64,000 nucleotides of DNA from Elmis aenea (lineage: Eukaryota; Arthropoda; Insecta; Coleoptera; Elmidae): positions 16,890,575 to 16,954,574 of the forward strand of contig OX393576.1 of the NCBI GenBank assembly GCA_947652605.1, in the 5' to 3' direction. The notes under the pieces were generated by a model. The model was not told where the DNA came from, did not search any database, and saw only the letters and a program-made list of their open reading frames with translations. Made by a program: the position numbers and the translations under genes. Below are positions 1 to 12,121 of this stretch, in pieces (position 1 is the first letter of the stretch; the number at the start of each line of letters is the position of its first letter).

Positions 1-2299
1 CAATCAAACGATGTTAAATACTACTTATTACCGTTATCCCTCACAATTTATTTTGTAGGAATAAATATGTAGAATGGAACAAGCGTTAACTTTGAAAATG
101 ATTCGCTTTCTGTTCTGTGATCAAATTGAACATTTGACATGGTGCCAACAAAAAATGATGATAAAAGTTACTAAAAAGTAACCAAAATATATTGGAGTTT
201 TCGTACCAAAAAATAGTACAATGTAAATGGTTCATATTTTCCATGCTAAATTCGTATACGATTTTATTAAACGAAAAAATAGTATAGTATAAATAAAACA
301 GTCTTTAGAGTGCTACAAAGTCTTAAGACACCTAGAAGCAACGTCGTGTTACTTATTTCCCTCGGTATAGTCCGCAATAAATTATTTTTAGCATCGGGTA
401 GGCAGTAGCAGTTTGATTTGTAAATAACAATAAAATCAATCACGCAAATCACATATTACGCGAAGCGATTCTAAGCAGAATAATAAAATAACAGCTTGTA
501 ATGGTTCAAGTATGCCATAATATTGCCATTACTCCGCCCTTTATGATACAATCCCAAAGAATCGCATAATGATAGCACCTGGCTATGTCGGCTTTCATTG
601 CAAATATAAACAGAGCGCCGTTATCGCATATCATATCGATAATATTCACACTTTTGCTTTTAAAGTTTACGACGAGGCAACAACGGCCAATATGTGTATT
701 CATTTACACGTCCAACAGTGATATATGCACGTTAGCGACGGCATTTATAAGTTTGTACGCCTGTGTTCTATAAGTGCATATAAACTATTCTCACGATTTG
801 GTAATTGAGCTATAAATTACAAGCGATCTCTTTGCTACCTATAATGATTTATATCTTTTAATATAAATTCGTTAAGAACCTGTATTACAGCTACGTCATT
901 ACACCTAAAACATACATCTGAATTTCGGTTATCCGGAGATAATTTTTACGACGGCTCCTACAAGCCAATAATGAAGTGAAAACAAAGTCTTTACACAAGT
1001 GAATAGAAAATTAAGACATTAAGTGCGGGTGCGATACCTATCTTACCGTTAGTTTTTTTTATGGGATCCCTCATAAATTTTGCACTTCAACACAACTTTT
1101 TAGTTCTGCCAGGTCGAGCGAGTTCCTGGTAAAAACCAAGGACGTGTTAACGTATTTTTCTAGCACGACCAAATACCTTCAATAAGCAACAGATATTAAC
1201 AAATACCTTAGTTTTATTTTAAAAGAATACGCAGTTGATTAAATTTAAAATCACTAAGCAATGGAACAATCTCTAAATCTGTGAGATTCGATAAGATTGC
1301 TCACCATGCGGATTAACAGGATATAACCGTTCAAATAAATGAAAACTCGCCGGTGTTAACGTCATAATTATCCGTGTATGGGATGAGCTTTTCGATTTTC
1401 GTGAATGCGAGCTTAGGTTAGCGACTGGCCATAATAATAGCTCTGAATTGCCGGTAGACCCTGGCATTACAAAAGCGAGTTTTTAATGGCGACCCTGAGT
1501 AAGACCTATATTTACAGGGGGAAGTAACCAGGGAATTTCAGTGGCCGTTGGCATTAGTTTAGTTTTGTTGTTCGATTCGAATGCACGTTTTTTTTTTTTG
1601 GTTAAGTTTGTGTGATTTTTTGCAATTCTTTTGTGTGATTCTAGTGGTTTTTTGAGTAGTTTTGATTGCTTCAATTACTGTGGTGATGATACCATCAAGA
1701 AAAGTAATAATTGATTAGCCCGTCCGTTATTTTAACCGGGACACTATAGAGGACACTTGGGAATGATTAAAAGTACAATATGGGTCAAATAGGACAACAT
1801 TTTAACTTTCCAAATTTACTATAAAATGCTATGTTTTTTAAAATGATTCCATACCATCATACCACTCTAGATGTTAACGGAAAACTAAAACAAGCTAATT
1901 TTAAGATATAAAATACTTTATCGGTACTTCTTCATAGAAAGCAAAATTTAAAAAAAAGGTGGATATTTGAATGCATAGTAAAACTACTGCATTCATTTGT
2001 TAATCTATTGTTTATTTATATTCGAAGGTGCATGTTAAACATGCGTTATTTAAATCCGTCGTTGGTTTTCACATAATTATTAAACTATTTTTTTAACAAC
2101 GTTTAATTTCTCTTGTTTATTAACATATGCAACCCTAAAATATTAAAATAGTTAAAAACACTACAAAAATGTAAAGGATCTTAAAATCTTAACATTATTA
2201 AAACAAAAGACTAGTCTAACGCTGCGTGAGAATATGTACTTCTAATTTTTTACTAACAAGAACAGATAAACACCAAGTTATGAAAGATTGTACAATATA
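1..2299. other. AT-rich non-coding DNA, nothing recognised
   Basis: Only short chance reading frames of about 60 codons occur here, none with a recognisable domain. I see no repeat pair, terminal inverted repeat or RNA gene. The 1,260-1,560 part is slightly richer in G+C than its surroundings but has no readable product on either strand. Confidence 0.5.
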
Positions 2300-2990
2300 C
2301 CGGGTGGTCCACATAAAAGGGCCATAAGAGCTACAAAGAAGTTTAAATTAGAAAAATTGTTTCTATTTCTGATACCTATTTAGTGAAGCTTTAATGTTTT
2401 AAAAAGTTCCATATCACGCTAGATAATAAACAAAAATCAAAATGGACATTTTTTAAAAATCGGTAAAAACTCGGTTATACTTGACGGTACAAAAATATTT
2501 TTGGTGAAAAAGCGGTAGATTTTTCTACGCACTGTAAAATAAAAACATTCATTTGTTTCAATATTGGTTAAATACATGGTACTCTATAGCTTCATAAAGA
2601 CTTTTTGATGAATCTTTTTTGTTTGGAGCCTAAATATCAAAATAAATACATTAAACCTTCAATTATTAAAAAGAGGGGAAAAAATATTTTTTCATGAGGT
2701 CATGGCCAAGTATGGTTTCCATTCAAAAAAATGCAAGTTTGTAATTTATCCAAGAATTTTAACAATATTGAATGTTTTTATTTTACAGTGCGTAAAAAAA
2801 TCTACAACTTTTTCCCAAAAATTGTTCGTACCGAGTTACTAACTATTTAAAAAAAATTGCCTATTTTGATTTTTGTTTATTGTCTAGCGTGCCATGGAAC
2901 TTTTTAAAAACATTTAAGCATTACTGTATAGATCTCAGAAAGAGAAACAATTAGTTTTATTTAAACTTCTTTGTAGCTCTTACCACACTG
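2300..2990. mobile_element. CAGGGTG-type palindromic element, family A copy 1
   Basis: A fold-back of about 690 bp. The left arm runs from CCGGGTGGTCCAC and contains CTACAAAGAAGTTTAAAT and then the CACGCTAGATAATAAACAAA motif. The right arm carries the reverse complement of each of these in mirror order (2,880-2,980) and ends in CACACTG. Both ends abut TA. The right arm has lost roughly 30 bp just inside its end, so its subterminal box is missing. The same arm sequence recurs in the outer element at 31,668-34,150, so this is a family and not a chance hairpin. There is no coding capacity, so it is a nonautonomous element. The TA flanks suggest IS630/Tc1/mariner-type mobilisation, which is inference. 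Confidence 0.8.
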
Positions 2991-3657
2991 TATTAGTATA
3001 AAATTTGTGCTAATTCAAATAATCGTGAATATCCTGAGTGCCATGGTTTATATGAAAACAAAACGCAATGTATAAAGAATTTTAAACAAAGAATTTTTGC
3101 CTCACTGAACGCACTTCGTAATTGTTACTATTTTTTTCGAATCTTTTTAAGTGCTTCAATTAAAATATAACTGCAGAGTAATACCTACAGATTGTTTTGA
3201 AGTGTTATTTTTTTTATTATAAAACATGTCATTGAATATTGATCGAGATCTCGTAAAAGTACACGCAGGGACGATGCTTAAGTGGAGGAATTATCCATAC
3301 CGAACGCTTGAATTTAATTATCATTTATAAATGCTAAGAAACCTATGAAACGTAATTAAATTCAATTAATACGTTTAATTATGCCAAGCGGACTAACACA
3401 CATCGCATATTAATTCGTATAATGATTAGTTATACCTAATATAAACAGCGAGCATCTGTCTGTGTTTCCCAGTCGTCAGTCATAACGAATTAATGCACAT
3501 TGTATTATATTAACGCATTTTCAGTTCGTACGCTTACCTTTCAGCAGTTGGGCTATTTATTTAAGTTTGGAGCCAAAGATTCAGGATTTTAGTAATCCGA
3601 TCGTTGATTTTCATAAATTGGAAGTGTTGCAACTTAAATCGGGGCAGGCTAAATGTA
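2991..3657. other. AT-rich spacer with a weak promoter-like TATAAA
   Basis: No gene or repeat. TATAAA occurs at 3,440-3,445, with CAGTC about 30 bp downstream (3,470) and TCAGTC at 3,476. This spacing resembles an arthropod TATA plus initiator core promoter, but no reading frame follows it and such matches are common in AT-rich DNA. Confidence 0.3.
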
Positions 3658-4927
3658 CAGGGTGAACCAAATTCGTATGTTTTAGGGGGTATCTCGGTTA
3701 CCGTCATCGTTAGCGAAAATCTGATATCGGTCTCTAAGGCTATTTTATTGGGAAAAAACGCCTATGTAATCAGAGTTGTTATATCGCTTTTCATTTTGGC
3801 ACTACCGACGAAGAATGAAATCATCGTTTTTGAAAATTTACTATAACTTCTATATTTTTTAAAATAAAACAAAATGATATTAAGGTTTTTTATACAGATT
3901 TTGTATGCCTAATTTAAAACAAAATTATTTTTTTTTTTAGCGCCCCAACTTTCAAGAGGTGAAGTAAACTTATATTTTTTTAAATAGACACTTTAGTTGG
4001 CCATGATTTTATAGGAAAGAGATTTTTTTAGCTTTTCAAAATTACATAGTTTTATGTATTTGTAGCAAAAATATAACCGAGGTATAGGCTAATTTTGAAA
4101 AAAATTCCTTATGAAAGTTTGCCATGATTTCGTAAACAAGTGATGTTTGCAATTGTTAAACAAGTAAACTTCATTTCCAAGTAAATTCTGTAGCAGCCGC
4201 TATACGTTTTTATAACTAACAATGTTAGCTTCTAACAAATAACACTTTTCAAAGTGTTCAAATCTAGCCATGTTCACAATACCACAATAAACATCGGTTA
4301 TAAAGTACAAAAGAATACACGGATTTGCTTAAAGGTTGAAAAATTTACGTAGAAATGACGTTTAGTTGTTTAATTATTGCAAACATTACTTGTTTACGAA
4401 ATCTTGGCAAACTTTGATAGGGACATTTTTATAAAATCAGCCATATCTTGGTAACTTTTTGCAACAAATTTATAAAACTATAGTAGTAGTAGTAGTCTTT
4501 ATTTGTTCTGAAAAATCCAAAAAGGCGTAGAACATGTCACAGTAATGATATAAAAATATATGTGTTTGAAAATCTAACAAAATTCTCTTTCATCCAAAGT
4601 CATGGCCCATATAGGGTTACCTTAGAAAAATATAAGTTTACTTCACATCTCGAAAGTCATGTTCCTGAAATTTTTTTATTTTTAAATAAAGCATACAAAA
4701 TCTGTATAAAAAAGCTTAATAACATTTTGTTCCATTTTAATAAATAAAGAAGTTATAGTAAATTTTCAAATATGATGAAATTTTATTTTTCGTCTGTAGT
4801 GCCAAATGGATAGCGATTTAAATAATCTGATTACATAGACGTCCTTTTCTTAAAAAAAAAATGCTCAAGAAATCGAAATCAGATTTTTGCTAACTATTAC
4901 AGGAACCAAGTAATTTGCTCCACCTTG
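3658..4927. mobile_element. CAGGGTG-type palindromic element, family B copy 1
   Basis: A fold-back of about 1.27 kb. It starts CAGGGTGAACCAAATTCG after TA and ends CACCTTG before TA. Arm landmarks appear in mirror order: GATATCGGTCTC on the left against GAAATCAGATTTTTGC on the right, and the segment around ACTTGTTTACGAAAT near 4,390 against TTTCGTAAACAAG near 4,130. The subterminal TCTCG box is at 3,692. The short open frames inside are arm sequence and do not represent genes. A second copy lies at 53,926-55,357. Relative to that copy this one carries an extra insertion of about 80 bp starting with a TAG repeat at 4,480. Confidence 0.8.
4480..4560 (-). mobile_element. 3' end of a non-LTR retrotransposon with trinucleotide tail
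   Basis: A (TAG)5 run followed by TCTTTATTTG opens an 80-bp stretch that is absent from the matching place in the sister palindrome (about 54,255). On the minus strand it reads as a 3' end with an AATAAAG polyadenylation-like signal followed by a (CTA)n tail. That is typical of LINE or SINE 3' ends carrying a microsatellite tail. The body is too short to assign a clade. Insertion is inferred from comparing the two palindrome copies. Confidence 0.45.
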
Positions 4928-5589
4928 TATGACACATAAATTCTGTTAAAACATCAAAACATTACATGTCGTAAACGTAAATCTTAACACGAATCAACCA
5001 ATAAAACATTTTAAAATTGCTTAGTAACTTGATAAGAACAGAAATTTGCTGTGTATGGTTTAATTATTTTTTGAAGTAAAAATCTGAACTGTTGTTCTGG
5101 TATAATAAGAAAAATCTTAATAAAACAATAAATGAACAAGATTTAAAAAATAGATACCTAAGTGGTTTTTAATTACGCTTTTATTTTGTATTAGTAAATT
5201 AATAAAATAATCTAATAATTTTGTACGTGGTGATAATTGCCCATGCCAAATAAACTGGCGATATAAATAATCCCATATAACGCTTAATTTTGGAAATTAA
5301 TATGAATTTTTTTTAAATACATTTGTAATAAACTATTTCTGCACCATTTAAAACATTTTTTGTTGGCTATGAACGTTGCTATTTTTTTTGTAAACTCAAC
5401 AAAAGTCATCCATCAACATTGATATGATATCAATAAATCAGGATAAACAAATGCTATCTATTTTGTTAATATCTAATATGGCGTCAAAATTAAAATGCCC
5501 AAAAATTTAGATATTTTTTTACCAACTTAACAAAATATATTTAAATTAAATTTCGCAACATTCCGTTTTTATTTTTTGTTATATCAGCA

Positions 5590-5703
5590 TTTTTTACAGT
5601 ACTGACTATCTATTATATGAAACTTTTTGCAGGCTCAATCGCATCTCTATCTTCTATGTTAAATGAGATTCCCATAGTGGTCCGAATTGAGTGGTGCACT
5701 CTG
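5590..5703. mobile_element. Solo right end of a CAGGGTG-type palindrome
   Basis: Read on the minus strand from the end at 5,703 it begins CAGAGTGCACCAC and reaches TCTCATTTAAC 35 bp in, which matches the end layout of the intact palindromes. Inside lies AACTTTTTGCAGGCTC, the same arm motif as in the degenerate element at 22,405-23,635. No matching left arm was found, so this is a truncated copy. Confidence 0.5.
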
Positions 5704-6698
5704 TAGAGATTACGCTGTATGTAACTTAATTTGTGTAAGAAGAATAGAGAAATAACATTAATAAATGGAATGCAAATGGAATAGAGAGTAGAAAGAGATT
5801 ATAAGCCATTTGGTTGAGGAATGTTTATCCCTGTATCAACGAAAATAAGTTATCATTTGGTTACATGATGACAGGCTAGAAGTTATAAATTATCTGAGTC
5901 TTAAAGGAAGTGTTCAAAATGTCTACAAGATGTATTGTTGTCTAAAACGCTCGGCGTTCTTTAGTTTTAGGCGCATGTAAAACTCCTGTTGTCTGAAATT
6001 CCGCGTTCTGTAGAAAAACAAATCTCCGTTGGCTCGTTTTAAGTTTGCTTTCCATAAAAATCGCTTAAACAATTAAGTGAAAATTAATTCTGAGGTGAGC
6101 ACATAAGTCAAAAGTGTGGTCGGATTTATCAGAGGCATATAATAACGAGTTCGTGCCTAACACGAATTCAGGGCCGCTGCTAATAGTCGTTACAAGTGAG
6201 GCATGGCGCCATTTCATTTATACAAACATCGCCCGCTTCGCCAGATACAGGGAAGATCTTGTTGATTCGTTTATAATTTGCAGTTTATCTACTTATGAAG
6301 TAAAATTATGTGCCTCATTAATAGTCGTTAGCAGTCAACAAAACCGCGACTGAATTGTTATCGGGGCTCATTTATTGCGAAATTTGATCAACACCTTCTT
6401 AAACACCCCCCATTCAATTACTGTAATAATTTTGCGCACATTTCTACCGTGACTCGTAAAACATTTTATAAATTTATGCGATACGGGTCGAAATAAATCC
6501 TCAGTAACGTCCATATATTACCAAATCTGTTATTATGTAATATATCCATCAATAGTTTTTAATAACGCAGCTTTAAGCAAGCTTAAATTTTTAAAAACGT
6601 AAAATTTTCAGCACGGAAAAATAAACGACTTAAATTTTCCAAATTATTAATTGATCGATTGTTTAAAATGATATATTTTGTATATTACATGCAGTACA

Positions 6699-6708
6699 CA
6701 GTAAAAAG
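6699..6708. repeat. Putative target-site duplication, left
   Basis: CAGTAAAAAG directly before the fold-back element; an exact copy follows its right end at 7,632-7,641. Confidence 0.55.
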
Positions 6709-7631
6709 AGTTCCAGGACAAGTACCCCCTGGACAATAACCCCCCGCACAACAACCTCCGAAAAATAACCCCCAGTACATATAACCCTGGGACAAAAAAA
6801 AACGTGTAAAAAACTCCCCGGACAATTAACCCCTCGTGCAAAAAAAACCTTAACGACTAACTTGAAATATGGGTAAATTATGATTGTCGTAACGTAAAGT
6901 GTTAAAGTTGCAATAAAATAAAAAATTGAAGGCAGAATAACGATATAATTTTCTTCCGGTATTATCTTTGATCAGGCGCACTCGAACTGCAAAAATATAT
7001 GGCGATGTTAATTTATAAGAAGCAGTTTGTATCTTCATCAAAGTATGCATAAATACGATAATAATAGACAAGTAAGGGTCGAAATAAAATAATTGAAGTC
7101 GGTTGTTGTTTTTTCCATGGCAACTTTGATATTTGTCTTAAGATTTTGCATCTTTTTAGGTTCGCTTATTTTTGAAAATAGACCTATAAAATATTATAGA
7201 TATTGTAAAAAAAAATAATCCAAGTTATCACCTATTACGACTGCCATTTAAAAAAAAAATTCACAAACGTAATTTACTTATTTAAATACAAATATCATAC
7301 CTTAATGCCTTAATGTGTACAAGTTTACTAATTTTAATCCTAATCTTATGATCTTAACGTAATTCTAAATCGCTGCATAACAGTAAAAAATTGTGCGTTC
7401 AAAGATAGGTAACACCCGAAGAAGATTAAATTGTTATTCTGTTTTAATTTTTTGTTTGTAACTTTAACACTTTACATTGCGACAATTATAATCTACCGAT
7501 ATTTCAAAATAGTTGTTGTTTTTTTTTTGCTCGGGGGGTTAATTGTCCGGGAGTTTTTTAAACACGGGGGTTATTTGTATGGGGGGTTATTGTCCGGGGG
7601 ACTATTGTCCAGGGGGTAATTGTCCTGTTGC
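6709..7631. mobile_element. Fold-back element with GGACAATAACCCCC subrepeats
   Basis: Inverted repeats of about 250 bp bracket a 923-bp element. Each arm begins with several imperfect units of about 15 bp resembling GGACAATAACCCCC (left 6,715-6,840; right, reverse-complemented, 7,530-7,627). The inner arms also match, for example CAGAATAACGATATAAT near 6,930 against ATTGTTATTCTG near 7,431. The 10-bp string CAGTAAAAAG occurs immediately outside both ends (6,699-6,708 and 7,632-7,641) and is a plausible target duplication. There is no transposase. Its ends and base composition differ completely from the CAGGGTG palindromes, so it is a separate type. The superfamily is not identified; tandem subrepeats in long inverted arms recall Foldback-like elements. 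Confidence 0.75.
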
Positions 7632-7641
7632 CAGTAAAAAG
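7632..7641. repeat. Putative target-site duplication, right
   Basis: CAGTAAAAAG directly after the fold-back element, identical to 6,699-6,708. Confidence 0.55.
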
Positions 7642-8758
7642 TACGTTGTCAATTTTTACACCAAAATGACACGACATTGAGACTATAGGTCCACAAAAAT
7701 TAAATATTATTTCCTTTAAATTGGGTCAAATTTTACTATTTTTGGAACAGACATTTTGAATTATATCTAGTAAATTTTTATAATTTTTATAAGAAAATGA
7801 CTTCTGGATGTAGCGAATCTTTATTAAATTTGCTTAGTTTTAAATTTAAAGTATCTAATAAATAACACATTTTCATGAGAAACCTAGACAAATCGCTTGA
7901 GTTATTTAATAACATGGATAATTCAGTTTTTTAAATATTATTTACTGATATTTCGCTACCTACTAATATCGATGAACATCGTCTGATTTTTTTTTCAGAA
8001 TGTGTTATTCAGTTTAAAAAATTTCTTGCAAAAAAAACATTTAAAAAAGAATTTTTACAAAAACTTCAATTTATTTTGCAGAAATATTATGCATTACAAT
8101 ACAATACATTTTTCAGTTATTTATTTTTCACATAATTCTTTGTTACACAATATGTAAATTTTAATACTATCAACGGACTAGTTTTACTAATTGTGGCATT
8201 ACAAGTTTAAAAACAAATGTTTTATGGAATCGGCAGTAATTTTATTATGTTTGTTTATGTAAAAAGGAATATTTTAAAATTAATAGTTTACTAAGGTATA
8301 ATGTTATATCGTATAAAAATTAAAATAATCAATAATATGTACTACTAATTCATTCATTACATCCAATAATTAATTCAATTTAATTTAAATGTATTGCGCC
8401 GATTTTTTTAATTTTATAGAACTATTGTTCGTTACCATTTTAATGTACATTATTTTTCTTTATAATTTTCCTAATTGTAAATTTATGAACGATACATAAT
8501 TCACAACAAGCCTTTTTAAATATTCTATCATAAATAGGCATTTTAAAAATCTATTATTGAGGTGGACTGAAAAATGCTTTTATTTCAAAAAATTGAAATT
8601 TACTCAATACCTAGGGCCTATTACTATGATTTATATGAAAGAAATTAGTTTTATAGAAAATTTAATAGTCTTAACTTGTTTACATTTTAATTTTAAATTA
8701 CAGCGAATAAGCTTACCGATTTTCCCATTTGCAAACTTGTTGCCACTATCATCTACAC
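7642..8758. other. AT-rich non-coding DNA, nothing recognised
   Basis: Very AT-rich with many poly-T tracts. No repeat pair or coding signal is visible. Confidence 0.45.
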
Positions 8759-9104
8759 TAGTGGTTCTCAAACTGTGTCACGGTCCCCTAGGCAGGTAGA
8801 CCGCGCGTAGCAGTGCAGAATGGTTACTGATTTACTGATTTTTCTCATAATTTTATCAATAAAAATTATTTAGTATAGATTTTTTTTTAAAAATAAAAAA
8901 AGTCTTGACCAAAAATTTAAAAAAAAATTGTTGCGAATCAGGTTTGTGAAGTATTGGACGGTGCTGTCCAAAAGTATATTTTCAAATTTTTGTCCTTAAC
9001 TAGTAGTATTATCGGATACATAATTTTTTATTGCTTCAGGGGAGCCTTTGAATTATTATTTCCCATTTTTAGGACCCGTGAGTCGATAAATTTGAGAAGC
9101 GCTG
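8759..9104. mobile_element. Nonautonomous hAT element (346 bp)
   Basis: The left terminus TAGTGGTTCTCAAACTG pairs with CAGCGCTTCTCAAATT read inward from the right end. The flanking 8-mers ATCTACAC (8,751-8,758) and GTTTACAC (9,105-9,112) match at 6 of 8 positions, as expected of an aged 8-bp hAT target duplication. C-rich blocks lie near the left end. No transposase is present. The ends belong to the widespread CAGNGGTTCTCAA class of hAT terminal repeats. Confidence 0.75.
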
Positions 9105-9112
9105 GTTTACAC

Positions 9113-10064
9113 GTTTTTACGGTTCAACTTTAATGATTAATCGATTTCTCCGAGTATATAATTAACGATGTATTAATAGTTCGTTATTGAAATTGTAGCA
9201 AAAATAGTAGATACTCGTAATTACCACATTTAGTGTCTTTAACATAAGTGAAATTATCTGGAAAACGACGATTCAATTAGATAAATGCGCCTGTTGCTGA
9301 CCTGCAATAATTCTAACCAGCAGTTATTGTTTTAACACTACATTAATTGCCAGCACACATTGCTAGACCACATGTACACAGAACTTCGGTGCAAATCTTT
9401 TCATTTTTTGGCGAAACTTTCGAATGCTATGGACGAGCATGGTCCAGCTGATCTAAGAATGGGGTGAAAAAGGAAAGAGGCTCCATTACAGCGCTCTGCG
9501 ACAGGCTATGAATCAACGCTGTCAGTTCTAGGATGCGTCCTGCCGGTTCCGCTTTGCTGTTGCCCAGTCATACAAGCGATACTTCGGAAAATATGCACAG
9601 ATTTTGGCCTTTTTTAAAGTTAATTCAAAAAACTACACCACGAAAATTCATTTAACTTTACATTTTCGGTGTGACGATTCGCTAAATAGTAATATATGTG
9701 TTGTTTACAGCTTGGTTCAACGAAATATGCTTTCAGTTTGCTTTTAAGACATATCTTGCTAAGTAGACCCCAACAATTTCGAGCTAAATTACTTCTATTT
9801 ATCTTGCTGTTAACAAGAAAAAACACAGTTTTAAAGTGTTAGCTTGATTTAAGATGTATAGGCGTAATTATAGTATACCTACACGAATACCTGACGTAAA
9901 TATATTTTTAAACAGCAGACAAAATGGACCTGGAATATTTTTTCTTGCAATCCTTGGTGGTTGGAAAATTTTTGAGCAATAGTGTAATATTCTTTTACAG
10001 TAATTATTTTTTAAACTACATGTAATCCTGTGATAAAAAATAACATCTTCTATTTCATTAGCAT
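9113..10064. other. Non-coding spacer, nothing recognised
   Basis: A patch at 9,420-9,560 is richer in G+C than its neighbours, but no product can be read from it on either strand and no terminal repeat is visible. Confidence 0.4.
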
Positions 10065-10065
10065 A

Positions 10066-10320
10066 CTGGGTGTCCCAAAAGTTTGCCTTATATAAATGAT
10101 TTCTCTTTTTTAAATTAAAAAATTTCCAATTGAATGGCCACCAATTTCTCCACACCTGACGCCTCTTGATTATTTGTTGTTGAGGTATCAACAGTCGTCG
10201 TTCACCTACATAAATCAACCCATAACTATCGATCCATTCAGGAGGCAATTGTATCTTTGTGCAAACACATCAGTATACCTTAAGAAGGGTTCATGAAGTC
10301 AACTTGTTCAAAATTGTTAG
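10066..10320 (+). pseudogene. IS630/Tc1/mariner-type transposase relic, C-terminal part
   Basis: The plus strand at about 10,130-10,190 reads EWPPISPHLTPLDYLLL. This matches the WPPRSPDLTPLDYFLWG region around the third catalytic aspartate of IS630/Tc1/mariner DDE/DDD transposases; the Asp of LDY is kept. It continues as FTYINQPITIDPFRRQL, the usual short segment after the catalytic motif, and then, after a frameshift, LRRVHE near 10,277. The N-terminal domain and the first two catalytic residues are absent. A terminal-repeat-like TGGGTGTCCCAAAAG lies only about 60 bp upstream (10,068), so this looks like an internally deleted element. It is not functional. The 126-codon minus-strand frame over this place is a shadow. 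Confidence 0.65.
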
Positions 10321-12121
10321 ACAAGCAATCTGTGTTTTTTGTTTTTCTAAATTCGAGTATTTAAAATCATTGTATAGATTTTTTTTATATGGATCAGGAC
10401 TTTTGGAACGCTATTACATTGACTCGATAAAAATTGTTTAGTAGGTTTTACTGATATTTTGTTGTGAGTTGATTAATTGGCGTTATGAATATATGCGCTT
10501 CCTAGATAGACAATTGTTTATTGGGCATCACCCGTCCTATCTCAAAATGTGAACGCAAGCTACGGTTATAAATAACAAGCAAAATGATTGTTAAATAAAT
10601 GTTAACGGTCCGTAAATGTATTTTTTTAAATTAATTAACGTTATAAAAACTATGTGAAAATTAACTTATTTGTAAAATTATACACCACATTTCGCAACGG
10701 AATAATCTAAGATTTCTTTTTAAATAGTATTTTCAGTGCTTTATTATTGTAAAGCAAAATTTTGTAGATTTGATGACAAAAGACAAAAAAAAATTGTATT
10801 GCAAAAACTAACATCTTGCATTTGACACTCATAACTTTGCTTAACAACTATCTTTACCAGACACAAATATTATGTAGAACAATAATCAGTTAAGAATCAA
10901 TTATTGTTAAACTTTAAACTTTGTCGTTTCACAGTTGGTAGTCTTTATAGTAAGCCTGTTAAAGTTTAAATCACAATTTTCAGTTTCTATTATTGGTAAT
11001 ATCAGATAATCTTGTTTATCGTTAATAGCTTTTTTTTTAAATTATCAGTCTTTTAATGTTTCGGCAGAATATTTTCTACATCTTCAGGTAACTTTTTTCA
11101 AAAATTTACCAACAAAAAAATCTACCTTTCAATGTATACCTACGCGCACTTAAAAATTGAATAAGTTATTTAACATACATTTATAAATCATAAATTGTAT
11201 GGAAAATACACAATATATTATTAAAATCTCAAAGCAGTAACAAATTTTCATATTTATGACAACTTAAAACGCTCAGTCTTTATTAAAAACCGTAATTCAT
11301 CGTGAAAAATGCGTAGAGAGGCGATTCTTTTATTAAGATGAATACATTTTTTGATTTATCACGTTCGTCAAGTTTGATTATTTATATTTCGAGCTACAAA
11401 GTATGCTAGCATTTTGATAATGATTTTATTAATATTTACAAAACATCAGCGCTTGACCTTATATACATTAGTTTATAATAAACATTTGTTTACAAAGAGT
11501 GAAGTGGCGGTTATGGATAGATAATGATAACACGCATAAATTTAATGTTAATGCTTGAAAATACTATACACTACTACAATGGTGTTGATAATCCTTAACC
11601 TCTTGTTGTTTTAGTGATATATTAAAGGAGCATTAAAATATTAAGTTTAATATACGGCCTGGTCCAAAATATTTTTTTTTCTTATTTCGCGTTTTAACTT
11701 TTCTATTTATTTATCGATTTTCACAACTATTTTCTTAAACTTTATCGAGAACAGTAAGCTAATTATGTCATCATATTTTCATATTAAAAATCCATATCAT
11801 TTAACTTGTTCAATTTTTGCTTAAATTTTAATGAACTAATTAGCCTATAACAGGGAAAACAGTTGGGCTAGGTTTACAATAAGTTTTTTTAAAATAATAT
11901 TAGCTTTTGAAAACCATAAAACTGCACTTACGTTGGTTGTGGGTTTAGGTACATAAATATTTGGATTGCTAGTTTATAACGTATAAATTTTTACCCAACC
12001 AATTTAAATTAAAGGTATGAAATTAAACGCAGATAAAGATGATCCGAAATTGTTTTTTTAAAATTATTAAACGTGTTATAAAACATTTCTAAAATACATT
12101 CGTTAATCAATGAATTAAATA
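10321..12121. other. AT-rich non-coding DNA, nothing recognised
   Basis: No coding signal, inverted repeat pair or RNA gene was found. The right terminal repeat expected for the transposase relic upstream was not found either. Confidence 0.45.

Larger units (their letters stand above)
4928..6708. other. AT-rich spacer with one relic element end
   Basis: No coding sequence is recognised. The only structured part is a lone right end at about 5,590-5,703, described separately. The 6,114-6,353 reading frame has no recognisable features. Confidence 0.45.

Noticed and set aside
9868..10248. 126-codon minus-strand frame as a gene
   Set aside because: It lies opposite the transposase relic, whose plus-strand reading has conserved catalytic-region motifs; the minus frame is its shadow.
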